A stretch of 33,813 bases of DNA from Emmonsiellopsis sp. PD_33 (GCA_032988165.1 JANTQF010000373.1:1-33813); one strand, 5' to 3'. Counted from the stretch's first letter, positions 1 to 11,295 are shown. The notes: generated by a model from the sequence alone, not told the origin. Translations and numbers: made by a program.

Positions 1-1542
1 ACACCGCCCACGTTCTGGAAACAGCGAGAAGGACTGCTATATCTATACTTACCTGTAATTATAGATCTGCTCTCACACGGATTATCATACCATCGAGGCG
101 AGTGTTGCTTGGCTGGTCTGTTCCATCCTTTTTTAGTTTACTTATTGATAAAGAGAGGGAGGGGGTGGGTTGAATTAGTTGGCTGAAGGGAGTGTGAAAT
201 TGCCGTTGGTTAATACGGGAAATTCTTTATCTTACGAACATATCGCGTTTTTGTACTGTCAGTACGGGTTTCATGTGAGGGGTTATTAGTTACCGTACCG
301 GGAAGAGTTGCTTGGTATGAGAGTAATAATAGACTCGGACTGGATTAAAACGACTACGGGACGGGGAGGGAGGGGGAAGAGGAACGGGAGCGAGGGATGA
401 GGGGGAGGGGTAAGTAGTGGGGTCGAATTCTATAAGCTGACGAGAATGTATGTATTTATCTGTTTATTTTTGGGGTTTTGGGGGTTTATGCAGGGAGTGA
501 AAGGAGAGGGAGGGGTGTGTCGTTGAAGTCAGTTGGTGATTGGCGGGCTATAGATGGGATTGGTGGGAAAGAACAGTGATGAGCGCAGGGATTGATGGGA
601 ATGGACGGTGTCTTGAGTCACTAGTGGTGGGCCGCGAGACGGGTATCGGATTTACGGGATATTGATTCAGGGAGGGTTAGGTATGATGATATCAGACTTG
701 GAGGGAGAGAATAGCGCTGATGGTGATGACGAAATTGTGCATATGCATGTGTTGAGGAGATCATCGGGTGGGGGATGTTTAGTTTGCCGGCGGAGGGAAG
801 GATTGCCCCGCGGCTAAGGGTAATAATGTCTTATCGATCTGTCTTTTTTAAAGGTTTGCAAGGTCCGAGTACCGCACGGTACACATGTGCATACATGCAA
901 TCAAATGCCGCAGGAAAAGGAAGGAGAAGGTAAGATAACACATAGAAAGAAGAGAGAAAAAGCAATTCTATCTAATCTATCTATAACCAAAGACCCAACA
1001 GTAAGAAGGACAATGCGCAGACAAAACGACCGACTAAACGGGGGTGTCTGGTAGATGAGCAGATATTGGTACAGTATCATGGCATACATGGCTGACAGAG
1101 GGAATCTAGCTTTTTCGATTGAAAGGTGAATGGCGGGGAAATAACAAAGTAAATAGGAGCCGACGATATACGAATCGACAGCAACTGCAGCAATGCTTAA
1201 TACAAAACATGAACGGGCAATCAACAAATGGATCAACAGGTGTATCGCAAAAGGAGTAAAAATGATCGACAAATGTTAAAAAATAGTGTATCGCGAGGAC
1301 GGTTAAGCGATAACGTTTTCGGATTGAGGTCGTATCACGTTCGAAGGAGGTATCAAAGAGGTAGCAAAACGGGGGTAACAGTGGCAGCACTGGCTCGAAG
1401 ACATGCTTTTCCAGACGTTCTCAGGTGCATCTATATTTATAGGCGTTCGGGTAAGGCCTTCACTTGTCGCGTGCATTCTTCATCTAGCTGGACTTGCTCT
1501 CTGCGATTTGGGGCTCAAGGAAAGCACAGGGTGCTGTATTGT
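1..1542. other. Non-coding stretch left of the carrier gene; possible 5' exon edge of a leftward gene
   Basis: I see no convincing coding region here. The strand as given is rich in G and purines between about 130 and 800. On the minus strand a perfect GTAAGT donor, preceded by ACAG, lies at 52-47. It could close a 5' untranslated exon of a leftward gene whose coding part lies outside the window; that is inference only. At 869-882 there is a perfect inverted repeat, GTACCG-CA-CGGTAC, which contains CCG-N2-CGG, the half-site type bound by fungal zinc-cluster regulators. The part near 1300-1542 is probably the 3' untranslated region of the carrier gene. Short open frames on the minus strand at 901-1390 have no recognisable content. 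Confidence 0.4.
356..418 (+). repeat. G-rich polypurine tract, G-quadruplex-type
   Basis: Four G runs of 3, 4, 3 and 5 bases separated by 1-2 bases lie at 358-376, and further G runs continue to about 412. This fits the G3+N1-7 quadruplex pattern. The stretch is almost pure purine on the plus strand. Confidence 0.6.
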
Positions 1543-2717
1543 TTACTCCCCTCTGAATTTGCGGAAGAAATCCGTCACAGTCGTGAACACAACAAGGAGG
1601 ATACCTCCACCGGGACCCAGTCTCAGGACCTTGGGCGTAAATCCCTTATAAAGGGCACCGAAACCCTCCTCCTTCATGATGGTGCCAAGAGCAGGCCAGG
1701 CCCAGTTGTACTTGGGCACAGACCCTGCGACCTTGGGGCTATTTTGGATGCGAGACTTAACGACATCCATGGGGGTGTTGAGAATCGTTCCTGCAGTACC
1801 ACCAATCGAACCCGCAATCAAGTCATTTCTCATCTGCTTGGCCTTATCCCCTGGCTCTGGTGTGGGCAATTGCGAGCGGATCTGGAAGATACAGCCGAAA
1901 TAACCGGCATTCCAAAGGATATGACGCCACAGGGTCGACTCGAGGCCGTTGTACATGGCGAGCGGTCCTTCCTGTTGCACAATCTTCTTCACCACGTCAA
2001 TCATTCCGTTATATTTACCGGCGGAGGCTTTGTCCTGCAGACGGATCTTGACAAGCTCGAAGGGGACGACGACAAAGGATTCCGTGGCACCGGCAGTGGC
2101 ACCGGTGAGGATGGCAAGAGGCTGGTTGGTCTTTTCGATACCAAAGAAGGAACGGTAGAAAGCACCCCAGCTGTCGTTGGCTGCGAATTTAGTTGCTCTC
2201 TTAGGAGCTTCCATGAGGATAGGGGCGCTAATGCCACGATAAAGGCGGGAGAAGCTGTAGAGAAATCAGTTAGTTGCCGCTGGGCATCCCCAGAATATGC
2301 AGCGGAATAGCCTACCCCTCATTTTTGATAATCTTCCGGAAGCAGTCTACCATGCCATTGTATGCCTCTTCTCCAGCACCTTTGCCTGTTTGGAGCTGAC
2401 TAAAGGACAGAGCGTATTAGCATTAGCGACGGAACCGAAACAAAAAAAACCAGGAATGGCCAATGCTTACACTCTCGTCTTAACGACATCCAATGGATAC
2501 CTAGGGGATTAAATTGTTAATATTTGCCAGTTCGAATGGGTAGAGGGGTAATGCGCGGGCGAGGAAGTGCGTACATAACAAGAATCTAGAATCGATACCA
2601 TATTGGTTAGTTGATTGGTAGCTAGCAGCAGAGAAGAAGGGAACAAACCTCGGACACACCAGCCACTGCACCGGCAGCGAACTGGTATGCGAACGGCAAT
2701 GGCTTCTGTTCCGACAT
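1543..2717 (-). CDS. odc1: Mitochondrial 2-oxodicarboxylate carrier (Odc1/Odc2 type), five exons
   Basis: Inner-membrane carrier of the SLC25 family that exchanges 2-oxoadipate and 2-oxoglutarate between mitochondrion and cytosol (family knowledge; Odc1 versus Odc2 cannot be separated here). Exons on the minus strand: 2717-2649, 2585-2575, 2500-2471, 2399-2316 and 2254-1543, giving 301 residues, the usual carrier length. Introns are 63, 74, 71 and 61 nt, all GT-AG. The three repeats of the carrier fold carry the signature PxDxxKxRxQ: YPLDVVKTRVQLQ in repeat 1, an FELVKIRLQ form in repeat 2 and TPMDVVKSRIQ in repeat 3. The start MSEQKPLPF and the segment GISAPILMEAPKRATKF are typical of Odc proteins. 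Exon 2 is only 11 nt and supplies ILV plus part of Met; without it the first transmembrane helix has a gap. It is transcribed divergently from dna2. Confidence 0.93.
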
Positions 2718-3407
2718 TTTGAGCTCGTGTCTCCGCAAAGACGGTAAATGGTCGGTGAGCACGAAGCAGAATTTTTTTCTGTGCGCGAAAAGGAGAACAA
2801 AGAGAGAAGAATAGAAAACACCAGGACGAGACCAATGAATCGAACAACGGGAACCACAACAGCTGCAAGGGAGAAGAAAAATGGCAAAAGATGGGGTGAG
2901 GAGGTTCGGCGATGGCGCCGATGGGGGTGGAGCTTGCGCTGGAGTTTGCCGAGTTCGGCGGGAGTCGGTGAGCCGCGCTTTCTGTTTTGTTAGCGCGGGC
3001 TCGGCTCGGCGACGGATTAGGTAAGACAGACGCGGTCACGTGTAGACACGTCTCGCTCTGGACGCGTCGAACGTGTTTTGATTGTCGAACCAGCATCAAC
3101 AACCTCCATCTCATCCGGAAGACGAATCGATTGGAGTTACGTGCAGTCGAGGCCAGCGTTTCCTCTACCCGTCTGTATATATCCTTCAAGCAGCAATTCG
3201 CAAATTCAGCTTCCAAATTTCTCAAATGGCTTTCCATTGCGTCTAGTGGTCTTGCTCCCCATCGTATCCCGTCCCAAATCAACCCCACCCAAAGCTTGGA
3301 TCGACCTGATTGTGATGCCGGCGGATGCTTTTGCTATATCATCAAATTCAAGATTGAAATTAAACGCGTTTCGATATGTTATACCCCCGCAACAATATCC
3401 TTACATA
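2718..3407. promoter_or_regulatory. Divergent promoter between the carrier gene and dna2, with MCB-type sites
   Basis: This gap separates two divergent start codons. ACGCGT, the MluI cell-cycle box bound by MBF at S-phase genes in fungi, occurs at 3062-3067 and again at 3364-3369, just before the chosen dna2 start. A CACGTG lies at 3037-3042. The position fits S-phase control of dna2 (inference). An open frame in phase with dna2 runs up to 3078 and includes other ATGs, for example at about 3318, but its sequence looks like leader rather than protein. Confidence 0.5.
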
Positions 3408-6400
3408 ATGCCTACATCCGAGAATGCACACGACGAGCCCCGCACCATCGACAAGGAGAACCAAGAGATGGATGTTGATGGAAAAGTTGAGGGTTTATCA
3501 GAACCTATCACGGATCAAAATGACATGAAATGTCAAGAGATTCAGCCGGAAAAGGAATTGCCCCAAACACCGGCGCATAGGATCCCCCTCGCCGATTTGA
3601 TCAGCAATACAGAGGAAGCTTTTAGAATGGCCCCAGGAACGGTGATTACTCCCGACGACCATGTGTTTTGGAAACATGAGCCATGCAACACAGATCCTCG
3701 AGGTGCTTCAGGTTCGCCTGTTGCAAGGGGACAAAAGCGCCATCGAAGTACATCGCCGACTAGCTCCCCGCTTGGCCTCGACTCAAAGAACAGCGACTCT
3801 GGTTCGCAACCGTTCCCGAAACTTTTAAAAACACCGCAACATGATATAGCAGCCGACCTTTGGAGTAAATATATTGGAAAAAGCACAGGAAACCCCACCA
3901 GCGATGGACCTAAGCCTCAGTTTGCAAACCTTATTTCATCCTCCCCACAAACACCAGCACCCGCTCGAGGCAAAGACTCATCAGGGCTACGCAGGGCAAA
4001 CAGCTGCAATGTTTACTGGCCAACATCTACCACGAAGAGAAGGCGGGTCGAGAATGACCAGCAAGCTGCGAACAAAGTTCGGGAACTATTTGCTGGATCC
4101 CGAAGCGCGCTTGTTGGGACTGGAACGTCAAAGGCATCCAAAATCAGCCTGTTAGTCGAGAAGATCCAGGAAACCCTGTTAAAAACACCAAGAGAGGACG
4201 TGTCTGGCCCGTCCAGCTCTACACCTTTGCCAGAACGATCCGATACCATGCCAGAATATCCACGCTCGCCGTCCAAAGCCATTCACGAAAACAACGCTAT
4301 TGATACGCCTTCGAGGAGCGCAAAACGAGTCGCTCCGGATGATGCTCTTGCCAGTGACGTCTTTAATTCTAATCACGACTTGGATGGTATTCTATCGGAG
4401 TTCGATGATGATGATTTCGATGATGACTTGCTGGACTTTGCTGGGGCGGCGGAAACCACTCAAGTCCAGGGCCACACGAAAGCTGCACCGATATGTCATA
4501 CCCGACAGGGTCAACCTACTCCAGAAACTAGATCAATCACGAACCGTTTATATAATACATCCGCTACCCATGCCGCCACTATCAGCCATCAACATCCCGC
4601 GCTCCCTCTTTCACACACCAATGCAAAATACGAAGACGACGAATTTAACGACAGCGACGACGAGTTTGGAGACGGAATGGAAGAAGTTCTGGCTCAATAC
4701 GATGCGAAGGACCAAATCGGTCAACAGCCAAACCCCCCCCAACCCAAACAACCACCCCCGAACCCCCAGCTCCCGACGCCTAATGGCATGGGGAAAGCAG
4801 TGTGGGGCGGGCCGACGAAGCGCATTACAGCAAAGGGAGCTGGTCTCACTTCTGATGACGAATTTGATGAGGATATTGACCTGGAGTCTATTGAAGATGC
4901 AATGCTAAAGACTGCTGGTACGAGTGCTTCTAGCGATGTTGGTCATCCCATGTGCTAAACTACTATTTGTATACTTTGCTAAGAGATTTAAAGAACCGTA
5001 AGTGGGCACAGGCTATTAAGCGGTATCTCGTTCTTGATATGGCAGAGAATACATACACAAATTCCAAGGGCCAGACCAGACCTGAAAAAGTATGAGACTC
5101 ATATTTTCCTACGTTCTAATCTTACCGACCTGTGCTGATATCGAGGTAGGTACTATTCGTCCAAGAGGAGAAAACGAAGAATAGTCGGGCTATTATCTTA
5201 CGGGAATCATGGTTCGACAGCCCGTGCACCAAAGACTCGTATATTCACCTCATTGGGAATTTCAATTTAGCAGGACAATGCGTGGTTGACAACTCTGACA
5301 ACATGATCGTCCTCCATCCGGATCATCTTATCTCTGCAACAGTTGTTGCGGATTCGTTTACGTGTCAGCGACGTGCTGTCCTCCAGGACCGAATTAAAGC
5401 TACCAGTCAAGCCAACAAGTATCAAGTCTACGGTCATATTCTTCACGAAATATTCCAGACAGCGATGGCTGCAAATCGCTGGGACCTCGACTGGTTGAAA
5501 ACCCTCATCTCCCGTATTTTGGAGAACTATGTGGAAAGTTTATATGAGATTAACATCGAGGTGCCTGAAGCCACGGAGCACCTAATGAGCAAAATGCCAG
5601 CTCTACGAGCATGGGCTGACATGTTCATCCGTGCGAGTCCTACGGTATGGGTTTCCCGTCCGCCAGCAAACCATTGTCATCCTTGCTAACGGCCGCACAG
5701 ACTGAATCTATCATGGAGGACAGAAACGGCTCCAGTTCACGAATGAGTATCAACAAGCTTCTAGAAGTCGAAGAGCATATTTGGTCTCCAATGTACGGAT
5801 TAAAAGGGAATGTTGATGCCACCGTCCAGGTTGTTCTCCGTGAAGGCGCGGAGCAGAAAACCCTTACTGTTCCGCTAGAAGTCAAGACGGGAATGAATAG
5901 CACGAACGAGTCGCATAGGGCACAAACGGCGTTGTATACTTTGCTCCTTTCTGATCGTTATGGTATGTTTCAGTCCCGTCCAACCCGTCGATAATTTGCT
6001 GACCCAACGAAAAGATGTCGATGTGACCTTCGGAATACTCTTTTATCTGGAAGCAACCAAGACGCTGCGTATCCGTGCTATCCGCGCTGAAATCCGTCAA
6101 ATGATACAGCAACGCAACCGGCTTGCGGGGTTCGTACACAACAAGTTGGGCCTACCGCCCATGCTGAGAAAGGCACGACTATGCAAACCGTGCTACGCCA
6201 AAAATGCTTGTTTCACCTACCACAAAATAATGGATAATGGTGACGGTGAGACAAGCGACATGGGAAGCGACTTCCTCGAGGTTGTCGGGCATCTCACCCC
6301 TTCTCACCAAACCTTTTTTAAAAAATGGGATGCACTATTGACTATGGAAGAAAGGGATATGATGAAGTTCCGAAGAGAATTGTGGACCATGCTGAGCAAT

Positions 6401-8599
6401 GAGCGCGAAGGCGTCGGCCGCTGCTTTGGCAATGTCATGGTTGAACCTGGATCAGCCTACGAAGAAACCGATGGGCCAAAAATCAATCGTTTCCGGTACA
6501 CGTTTGTCAAGCACCAGGCTTCTCCGTCTTTCTCCTTTTCAGACTCACAGATAAGTGTCGGGGAGCCTATAGTTGTTTCGGATGAAAGGGGGCATTTTGC
6601 ACTTGCCAATGGTTACGTTACGCACATCAGCCGTAAACGAATTATAGTCGCCGTTGACCGCAGGCTCCATAATTCCCGAACGAGATGCCCTGATTTTGAT
6701 GCAGGCCGACACCAGGCTTTTACTGGAATCATGGAGATTGTGGGGAAGAATGGACGCACATCGACGATTTTCCCCGAAAAATCCGATGACACAAATTTAT
6801 ATCGGCTTGATAAGGACGAATTTAGCAACGGCATGGCCACGGTCCGAAACAACCTAGTCTGTATGATGGATAAAGATATGTTTCGAGCCAGGCAGCTTAG
6901 AGATTTGATTATTGATGGTCATGCCCCTTCCTTTAAGCCGGCAACTTCGTCCTTGATCTCGAACATCGCCCGGGCGAAGCTAAACGTTGACCAAAAGCAA
7001 GCGATTGAGAAGGTGATGAGCGCAAACGACTATGCTTTGGTATTGGGCATGCCAGGGACTGGGAAAACAACTACAATTGCCCATATTATTCGAACCCTTG
7101 TCTTACAAGGCAAGAGTGTCTTGCTCACCTCCTACACCCACACCGCCGTTGATAATATCTTGATAAAGATAAAGGACGACAATATTCGCACTTTGCGGCT
7201 AGGAGCCAAGGCGAAAGTCCACCCAGATGTCCAGCAATTTGCTGATCTGGCTGCCACTCCCAAAAAGACGATCGAGGAGCTAAGGGACTGTTATGAAAAT
7301 TCCAAGATCGTGGCCACTACATGCCTGGGAATCAACCATACTATCTTTAATAACCGCACTTTCGACTACTGCATTGTAGACGAAGCCTCTCAAATCACTC
7401 TTCCGGTATGCTTAGGCCCTATTCGCATGGCAAAGACCTTCATACTCGTTGGAGATCACTATCAGCTTCCTCCGCTCGTCCAGAATAAGGAAGCACAGGA
7501 AGGTGGTCTCGATGTCAGCCTCTTCAAGCTTCTTTGTGATATGCATCCATCCTCCGTCGTCAACTTGGAACATCAATACCGGATGTGCGAAGACATAATG
7601 CTCCTTTCCAATACCCTTATCTACTCCGGGCATCTCAAGTGCGGCACCCCAGCCGTTGCCTCCAACTACCTCAAGCTCCCCAACCTCAACAACGGCTTAA
7701 AACAACATCATGTAAACACACTATCCCTTCCCTCCAATATTCGAAACCCATGTCTAGGCTCACGATATGCCCACTGCTGGATCCGCGATCTGGTCGACCC
7801 CGTGGCCAAAACCCGCCTCGTCAACACTGACTTCCTCGACCCCCAGGCCCTAGAATCTTCCAAGGGCTCCCGCATCATCAACCCCATCGAAGCGGTAGTC
7901 TGCACGCAACTTGTCGAATCCCTTATCTCCGCGGGCATCCCCGCCCGCGACATCGGTGTAGTAACCCTCTACCGAAGCCAACTCGCCCTCCTACGACAAC
8001 ACCTCCGCCACCACCTGCCGGACCTAGAAATGCACACCGCAGACCGCTTCCAGGGCCGTGACAAGGAAGTTATTATCATGAGCTGTGCGCGTAGCAATCC
8101 GGAGCGAAACGTCGGCGAACTATTTAGGGACTGGCGCCGCGTGAACGTTGCGTTTACACGTGCGCGAACTAAGCTGCTTATTGTTGGGAGCAAGAATACT
8201 CTTCGTGATGGTACTGAATTACTAGGGAAATTTGTCAAGTTGATGGATGAACGGGGATGGACGTATGATTTACCCCCGAAGGCGGTCGAGGGACATGTTT
8301 TCAATTCGCCTGATGGTGGATTGACGCAGTTGAGTCCGCAGAAGGGGGCTACCTCTACTCCTCGACGGTTGTCTATTAGTCCGAAGAAGAAGACGAAGAG
8401 TCCAATACGGAAGATTTCCGGTATGGCTTCTCCTGCCAGGGGTAAGCCTCGACTGCCGCTGAGCCCGATTGGGAATAGACAGGGCATTGTTGGGCAGAAC
8501 AGGAGGAGGCCGGAGAAGGTTGGTGGGAAGGTGTTGGATGGGGCGAGGATTGTGGCAACCAGGCCGGTGCTGAGGGACTTGATGAATGATTTGAAGTAG
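3408..8599 (+). CDS. dna2: DNA replication ATP-dependent helicase/nuclease Dna2, five exons
   Basis: Dna2 trims long Okazaki flaps and resects double-strand breaks. Proposed exons: 3408-4937, 5012-5089, 5150-5644, 5701-5962 and 6015-8599, about 1649 residues. The introns at 5090, 5645 and 5963 are firm. The first is not: donor 4938 (GTTGGT) with acceptor 5011, or donor 4918 (GTACGA) with acceptor 4985, both keep frame. Residues 1 to about 500 are Ser/Pro/acidic and probably disordered. The RecB-type nuclease follows, with D740, E761 and K763 (LEVKTG), enclosed by four iron-sulphur cysteines: C608, C845, C848 and C854. The C-x2-C-x5-C spacing equals that of yeast Dna2. The superfamily 1 helicase has Walker A GMPGTGKT at 1133-1140, VDEASQ (motif II), GDHYQLPP (III), QYRM (IV), DRFQGRDKE (V) and VAFTRAR (VI). 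A basic tail with repeated SPKK/SPIR-type motifs ends the protein. The start at 3408 (MPTSENAHDE) is the likeliest. Confidence 0.93.
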
Positions 8600-9704
8600 T
8601 CCGTGTGTTTTTTTGGGTCTATGCTATTTCTTCTTTTGGCATAATTACTATATACGCTTTTGGATGAGTTCCAGCGCTGTGTTGGTTGATTAGCATGTTG
8701 TTTACGATGTAGGATAAGGTGGGCGCTGGTTGGTAGATATGTTTTCGGGGACTGTCACTGTTATACGGAGTGAAGACAATATATAGAACATGTTCTGAAT
8801 TCATTACTGGTTCTCCCGCCCCCGTGATTTCATGGTACCTTCTCGCGGTGGGGGTGTTAACTACCAAAGCCATGAAAGGGAGTGGTAGGTTTGGGTCACA
8901 GACTATCTTCAAAAATCTGGAGCTCCCTGCCCAGTCAAGCAGATACAGGAGCTCTGACACCTGTCCAGTTCTAAGATGCAGGAGTCATTTAGGATGATAT
9001 CCTCTATGATCTAATACCCAAGACCACTCTGGCAACTTATGAGATAACTGGCTGGGGTGTCACATAAGAGAAGCCTACCTTGGAACCTTTCCCCATGTTC
9101 CTATCTCAGGTATAGAGATGAATTGAAACTGGAGGATCTCAGAGAGGGTTGAAAGATACAGATAAATCCTAGGGGTTAGACACTCTGTTATATTGATTTT
9201 AACCCTATGTGTATGAGACATGACTGAAGGGAGAGTCTTCTATAAGATTCATTAGAGATATGGGCTTATCTCACACCAAGGTCCTTGTTGTTGACACACT
9301 AGAATGGGTATTTCTCTCTAAAAACCCCTGGGTCAGACCCCCTGCTGAGTAGATGGGTTCGATTCCCTCTATCCAGTGCTGGTGCTGCCCGGCAGGTAAA
9401 ATATGAAAATGGCCAAGCTGGATTACTGGTTCTCCCATCCCACGTGTCTTTGTCGGGCGAATCAGCCCTTTATGATGCCAACGACCCGGTCCAACCAATC
9501 TTAGAAAAATCCCCCCTAACCCAACAACCTCATGGGCCTCTGCGGTTTATATACAACGACAAATCAATCCAGAGGGGAGGTTCCCTTCTAAAAGTAAGCA
9601 GTAAAAAAAATCCTCCGTTAAAAACGCCATCTAATATACAGTAGTTCATCGCGAAAATCATATGAAAAAAAAAAAAAAAGGAAACATAAGAAACGAACAA
9701 AAAT
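8600..9704. other. Intergenic, probably decayed repeat DNA
   Basis: There is no convincing gene in about 1.1 kb. A near-duplicate 24/25-bp motif beginning ATTACTGGTTCTCCC occurs at 8803-8826 and 9422-9446. A pol III B-box-like element lies at 9356-9366. A minus-strand open frame of 113 codons at 8619-8960 overlaps one copy of the motif and resembles nothing I know. The last 100 bases before cox19 contain an A-homopolymer and are probably its 3' untranslated region. Overall it looks like relics of a repetitive element. Confidence 0.4.
9350..9371 (+). promoter_or_regulatory. RNA polymerase III B-box-like sequence (tRNA or SINE relic)
   Basis: GGTTCGATTCC at 9356-9366 matches the tRNA B-box consensus GGTTCGANTCC exactly. 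It sits in a T-arm-like hairpin: TAGA and GGG at 9350-9357 pair with CCC and TCTA at 9365-9371 around the 7-base loop TTCGATT, with one bulged T. I found no acceptor stem or A box at the right distance, so it is not an intact tRNA. Confidence 0.35.
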
Positions 9705-10453
9705 TCACGATTTCTTCGACTCTGACGTTGCCGCTGCAGCTGCAGGATCCGCCGCTGCCGCTGCCGCTGATATTGATGCTTTCTTCTCATCCCCTTCAAA
9801 CACCAACCCCAGATTCTCGAATTCGTCTGGCGCCATTAGATTCCTAGGTTGGGCGGGTGGGCGGGATGGGTTAGTGATGACTCTTCGCGACAGCATGGAG
9901 GAGAAAAGAAACGAAACGAAAAAGACACGCCTTGAGCTTCGTCTCTCAATAGAGCAAACAAATAAAATAAAGAAGAAGGGGTGGAGGGAGGGACCCCTTA
10001 CTTATCCATCCGACATGTCAAATACGTCTTTGCCAGTTTGCGGCAGGCTTCATCGTTGACGCCGCCGCCTTTCTTTAGACATTGGAGATATGAGGAGATG
10101 ACGAATTTGCATTCTCCTGTTTTTTTGTAACTGTGGTTAGATGGACGGTTTATTTCTTTTTTTTTTTTTTTTTATTCTCAAACCCATGCCTGCCATGACG
10201 GCGGGGGATATTAAGAGTTTCATCATTCTCTGGGAATTGAGCAGAGACATACCGTCATGGTCAAGTGGGAAGCTCCCACGCTCAGGTCTGGGATTTTTTT
10301 TGTCAGTTATTGGTATTACTGTTGCAATGAGATGCGGAGGTCTAGATAGGGCAGGATATACAGATAAACTGGAGTTGAGAGAAGGGGGTTATGGGTTACT
10401 TACGGCGTGGGTTTGATATTGACGGATCGACCACCGGGACCACCGAAACTCAT
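9705..10453 (-). CDS. cox19: Cytochrome c oxidase assembly protein Cox19, four exons
   Basis: Small soluble protein of cytosol and mitochondrial intermembrane space, acting with Cox11 in copper insertion into cytochrome oxidase (family knowledge). Minus-strand exons: 10453-10404, 10287-10253, 10116-10002 and 9843-9705, giving 112 residues. The start MSFGGPGGRSVNIKP and the segment PPERGSFPLDHDGEC are diagnostic. The CHCH core has twin CX9C motifs, CKFVISSYLQC and CRKLAKTYLTC, followed by RMDKNLMAPDEFENLGL. These cysteines form the two disulphides set by Mia40. Introns of 116, 136 and 158 nt are longer than those of its neighbours. The C-terminal 25 residues or so are an Ala-rich tail (two Ala runs broken by DP) encoded by GCN repeats; this is not part of the conserved fold. 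Confidence 0.93.
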
Positions 10454-10722
10454 GGTTTGATCACGAGAATAGCCCTTGTCAGAAGAGGGGTGAACTTAGC
10501 ACACCAAGAGAAAAAAACGGGTATGAATGCAAAAAGATACTCTTGGTTGAACAGGGCGAAAATTGTCTGTATCCCTCAACTCTGATATCAATATCAGATC
10601 GGAAGCAATTCTCCCGCGGTTGGTTGGTTGGTGGATGCAAACAGTGCAAACCAGGCAAACACGGCCAATTTGCACCCTGAGGCAGGTAATTCATCAAAGT
10701 CGACCAGTTGACCAATAAAAAC
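10454..10722. other. Gap between cox19 start and the first tRNA-Tyr
   Basis: Holds the cox19 promoter on the minus strand and the 5' flank of the tRNA on the plus strand. No gene is seen. Confidence 0.5.
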
Positions 10723-10813
10723 CCGCTGGTCGTCTAGTTGGTTTATGGCACTGGACTGTAATATCACGTGAGCTGCTATCCAGGTGTCGTCGGTTCGACT
10801 CCGACCCAGCGGA
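10723..10813 (+). tRNA. tRNA-Tyr (GTA anticodon) with a 16-nt intron
   Basis: The acceptor stem CCGCTGG pairs with CCAGCGG, with discriminator A at 10813. The anticodon stem is CTGGA/TCCAG and the anticodon GTA is at 10758-10760. The intron, 10762-10777, follows the base 3' of the anticodon, as in other fungal tRNA-Tyr genes. The T arm has loop TTCGACT with stem GTCGG/CCGAC. A T-rich terminator follows at once. The mature part of 75 nt is identical to the copy at 11296-11382. Confidence 0.95.
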
Positions 10814-11295
10814 TTTTCTTTTTTGTTTTTTTCTAATTTCTTTTTGTTTCTTTGCTTAACTTCAGGCCCACCTACAGCAACACCATCCGTATTTGAGGGT
10901 TGGTGGGAGGCGTTTCTTTTTGCCCGTGGTGAGCGGAATCTGTGGTTATGTGCGCATTTGGGGCAAGTAAATGGGATAATATATTGGATTTGGGCGTTGC
11001 GAGAAGCGAAATTATTTCTATTGTCTTGTCGAATACTAGACAGGATCCCACGAGAGCGTAGGAAACAAGTGAGGAGGTCCACGCGTATAAACTTCGCATT
11101 CAAAAGCACCCACACAGCCTGGAAGAGCGGCGGGTTCTCGTCCCATGAAATAGCCATAAGAACGTCTAAGATAAAAAGAAAATTACGGTCTACTCAACGG
11201 GTGAGGCATGCGAAACCCATGAACTGAATGTGTCTAACAAACTCCTCTTTCATAGAACTAAGATGAAAAAAAAGGAGAGGGAAAAAAAGAAATCC
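10814..11295. other. Spacer between the inverted tRNA-Tyr genes
   Basis: 482 bp bounded by the two T-rich pol III terminators, which face each other. Open frames on both strands run through it (for example 10784-11227 plus and 10594-11157 minus), but they enter the tRNAs and have no recognisable content. Nothing else is seen. Confidence 0.5.

Noticed and set aside
1228..2310. 360-codon plus-strand open frame
   Set aside because: It runs antisense through the last exon of the carrier gene, whose protein is clearly recognisable; the plus-strand product has no known motif.
2509..3288. 259-codon minus-strand open frame
   Set aside because: It crosses the first carrier exons, two introns and the divergent promoter in another frame; low-complexity residues and no family signal.
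7969..8487. 172-codon minus-strand open frame
   Set aside because: Shadow of the conserved helicase motifs and C-terminal part of dna2.
9271..9498. Direct-repeat motif copies as retrotransposon LTRs
   Set aside because: Shared identity is limited to about 25 bp, with no TG...CA ends, no primer-binding site and no reverse-transcriptase or integrase frame.
10594..11157. 187-codon minus-strand and overlapping plus-strand open frames between the tRNAs
   Set aside because: They extend through the tRNA-Tyr gene at 10723-10813 and show no recognisable protein.
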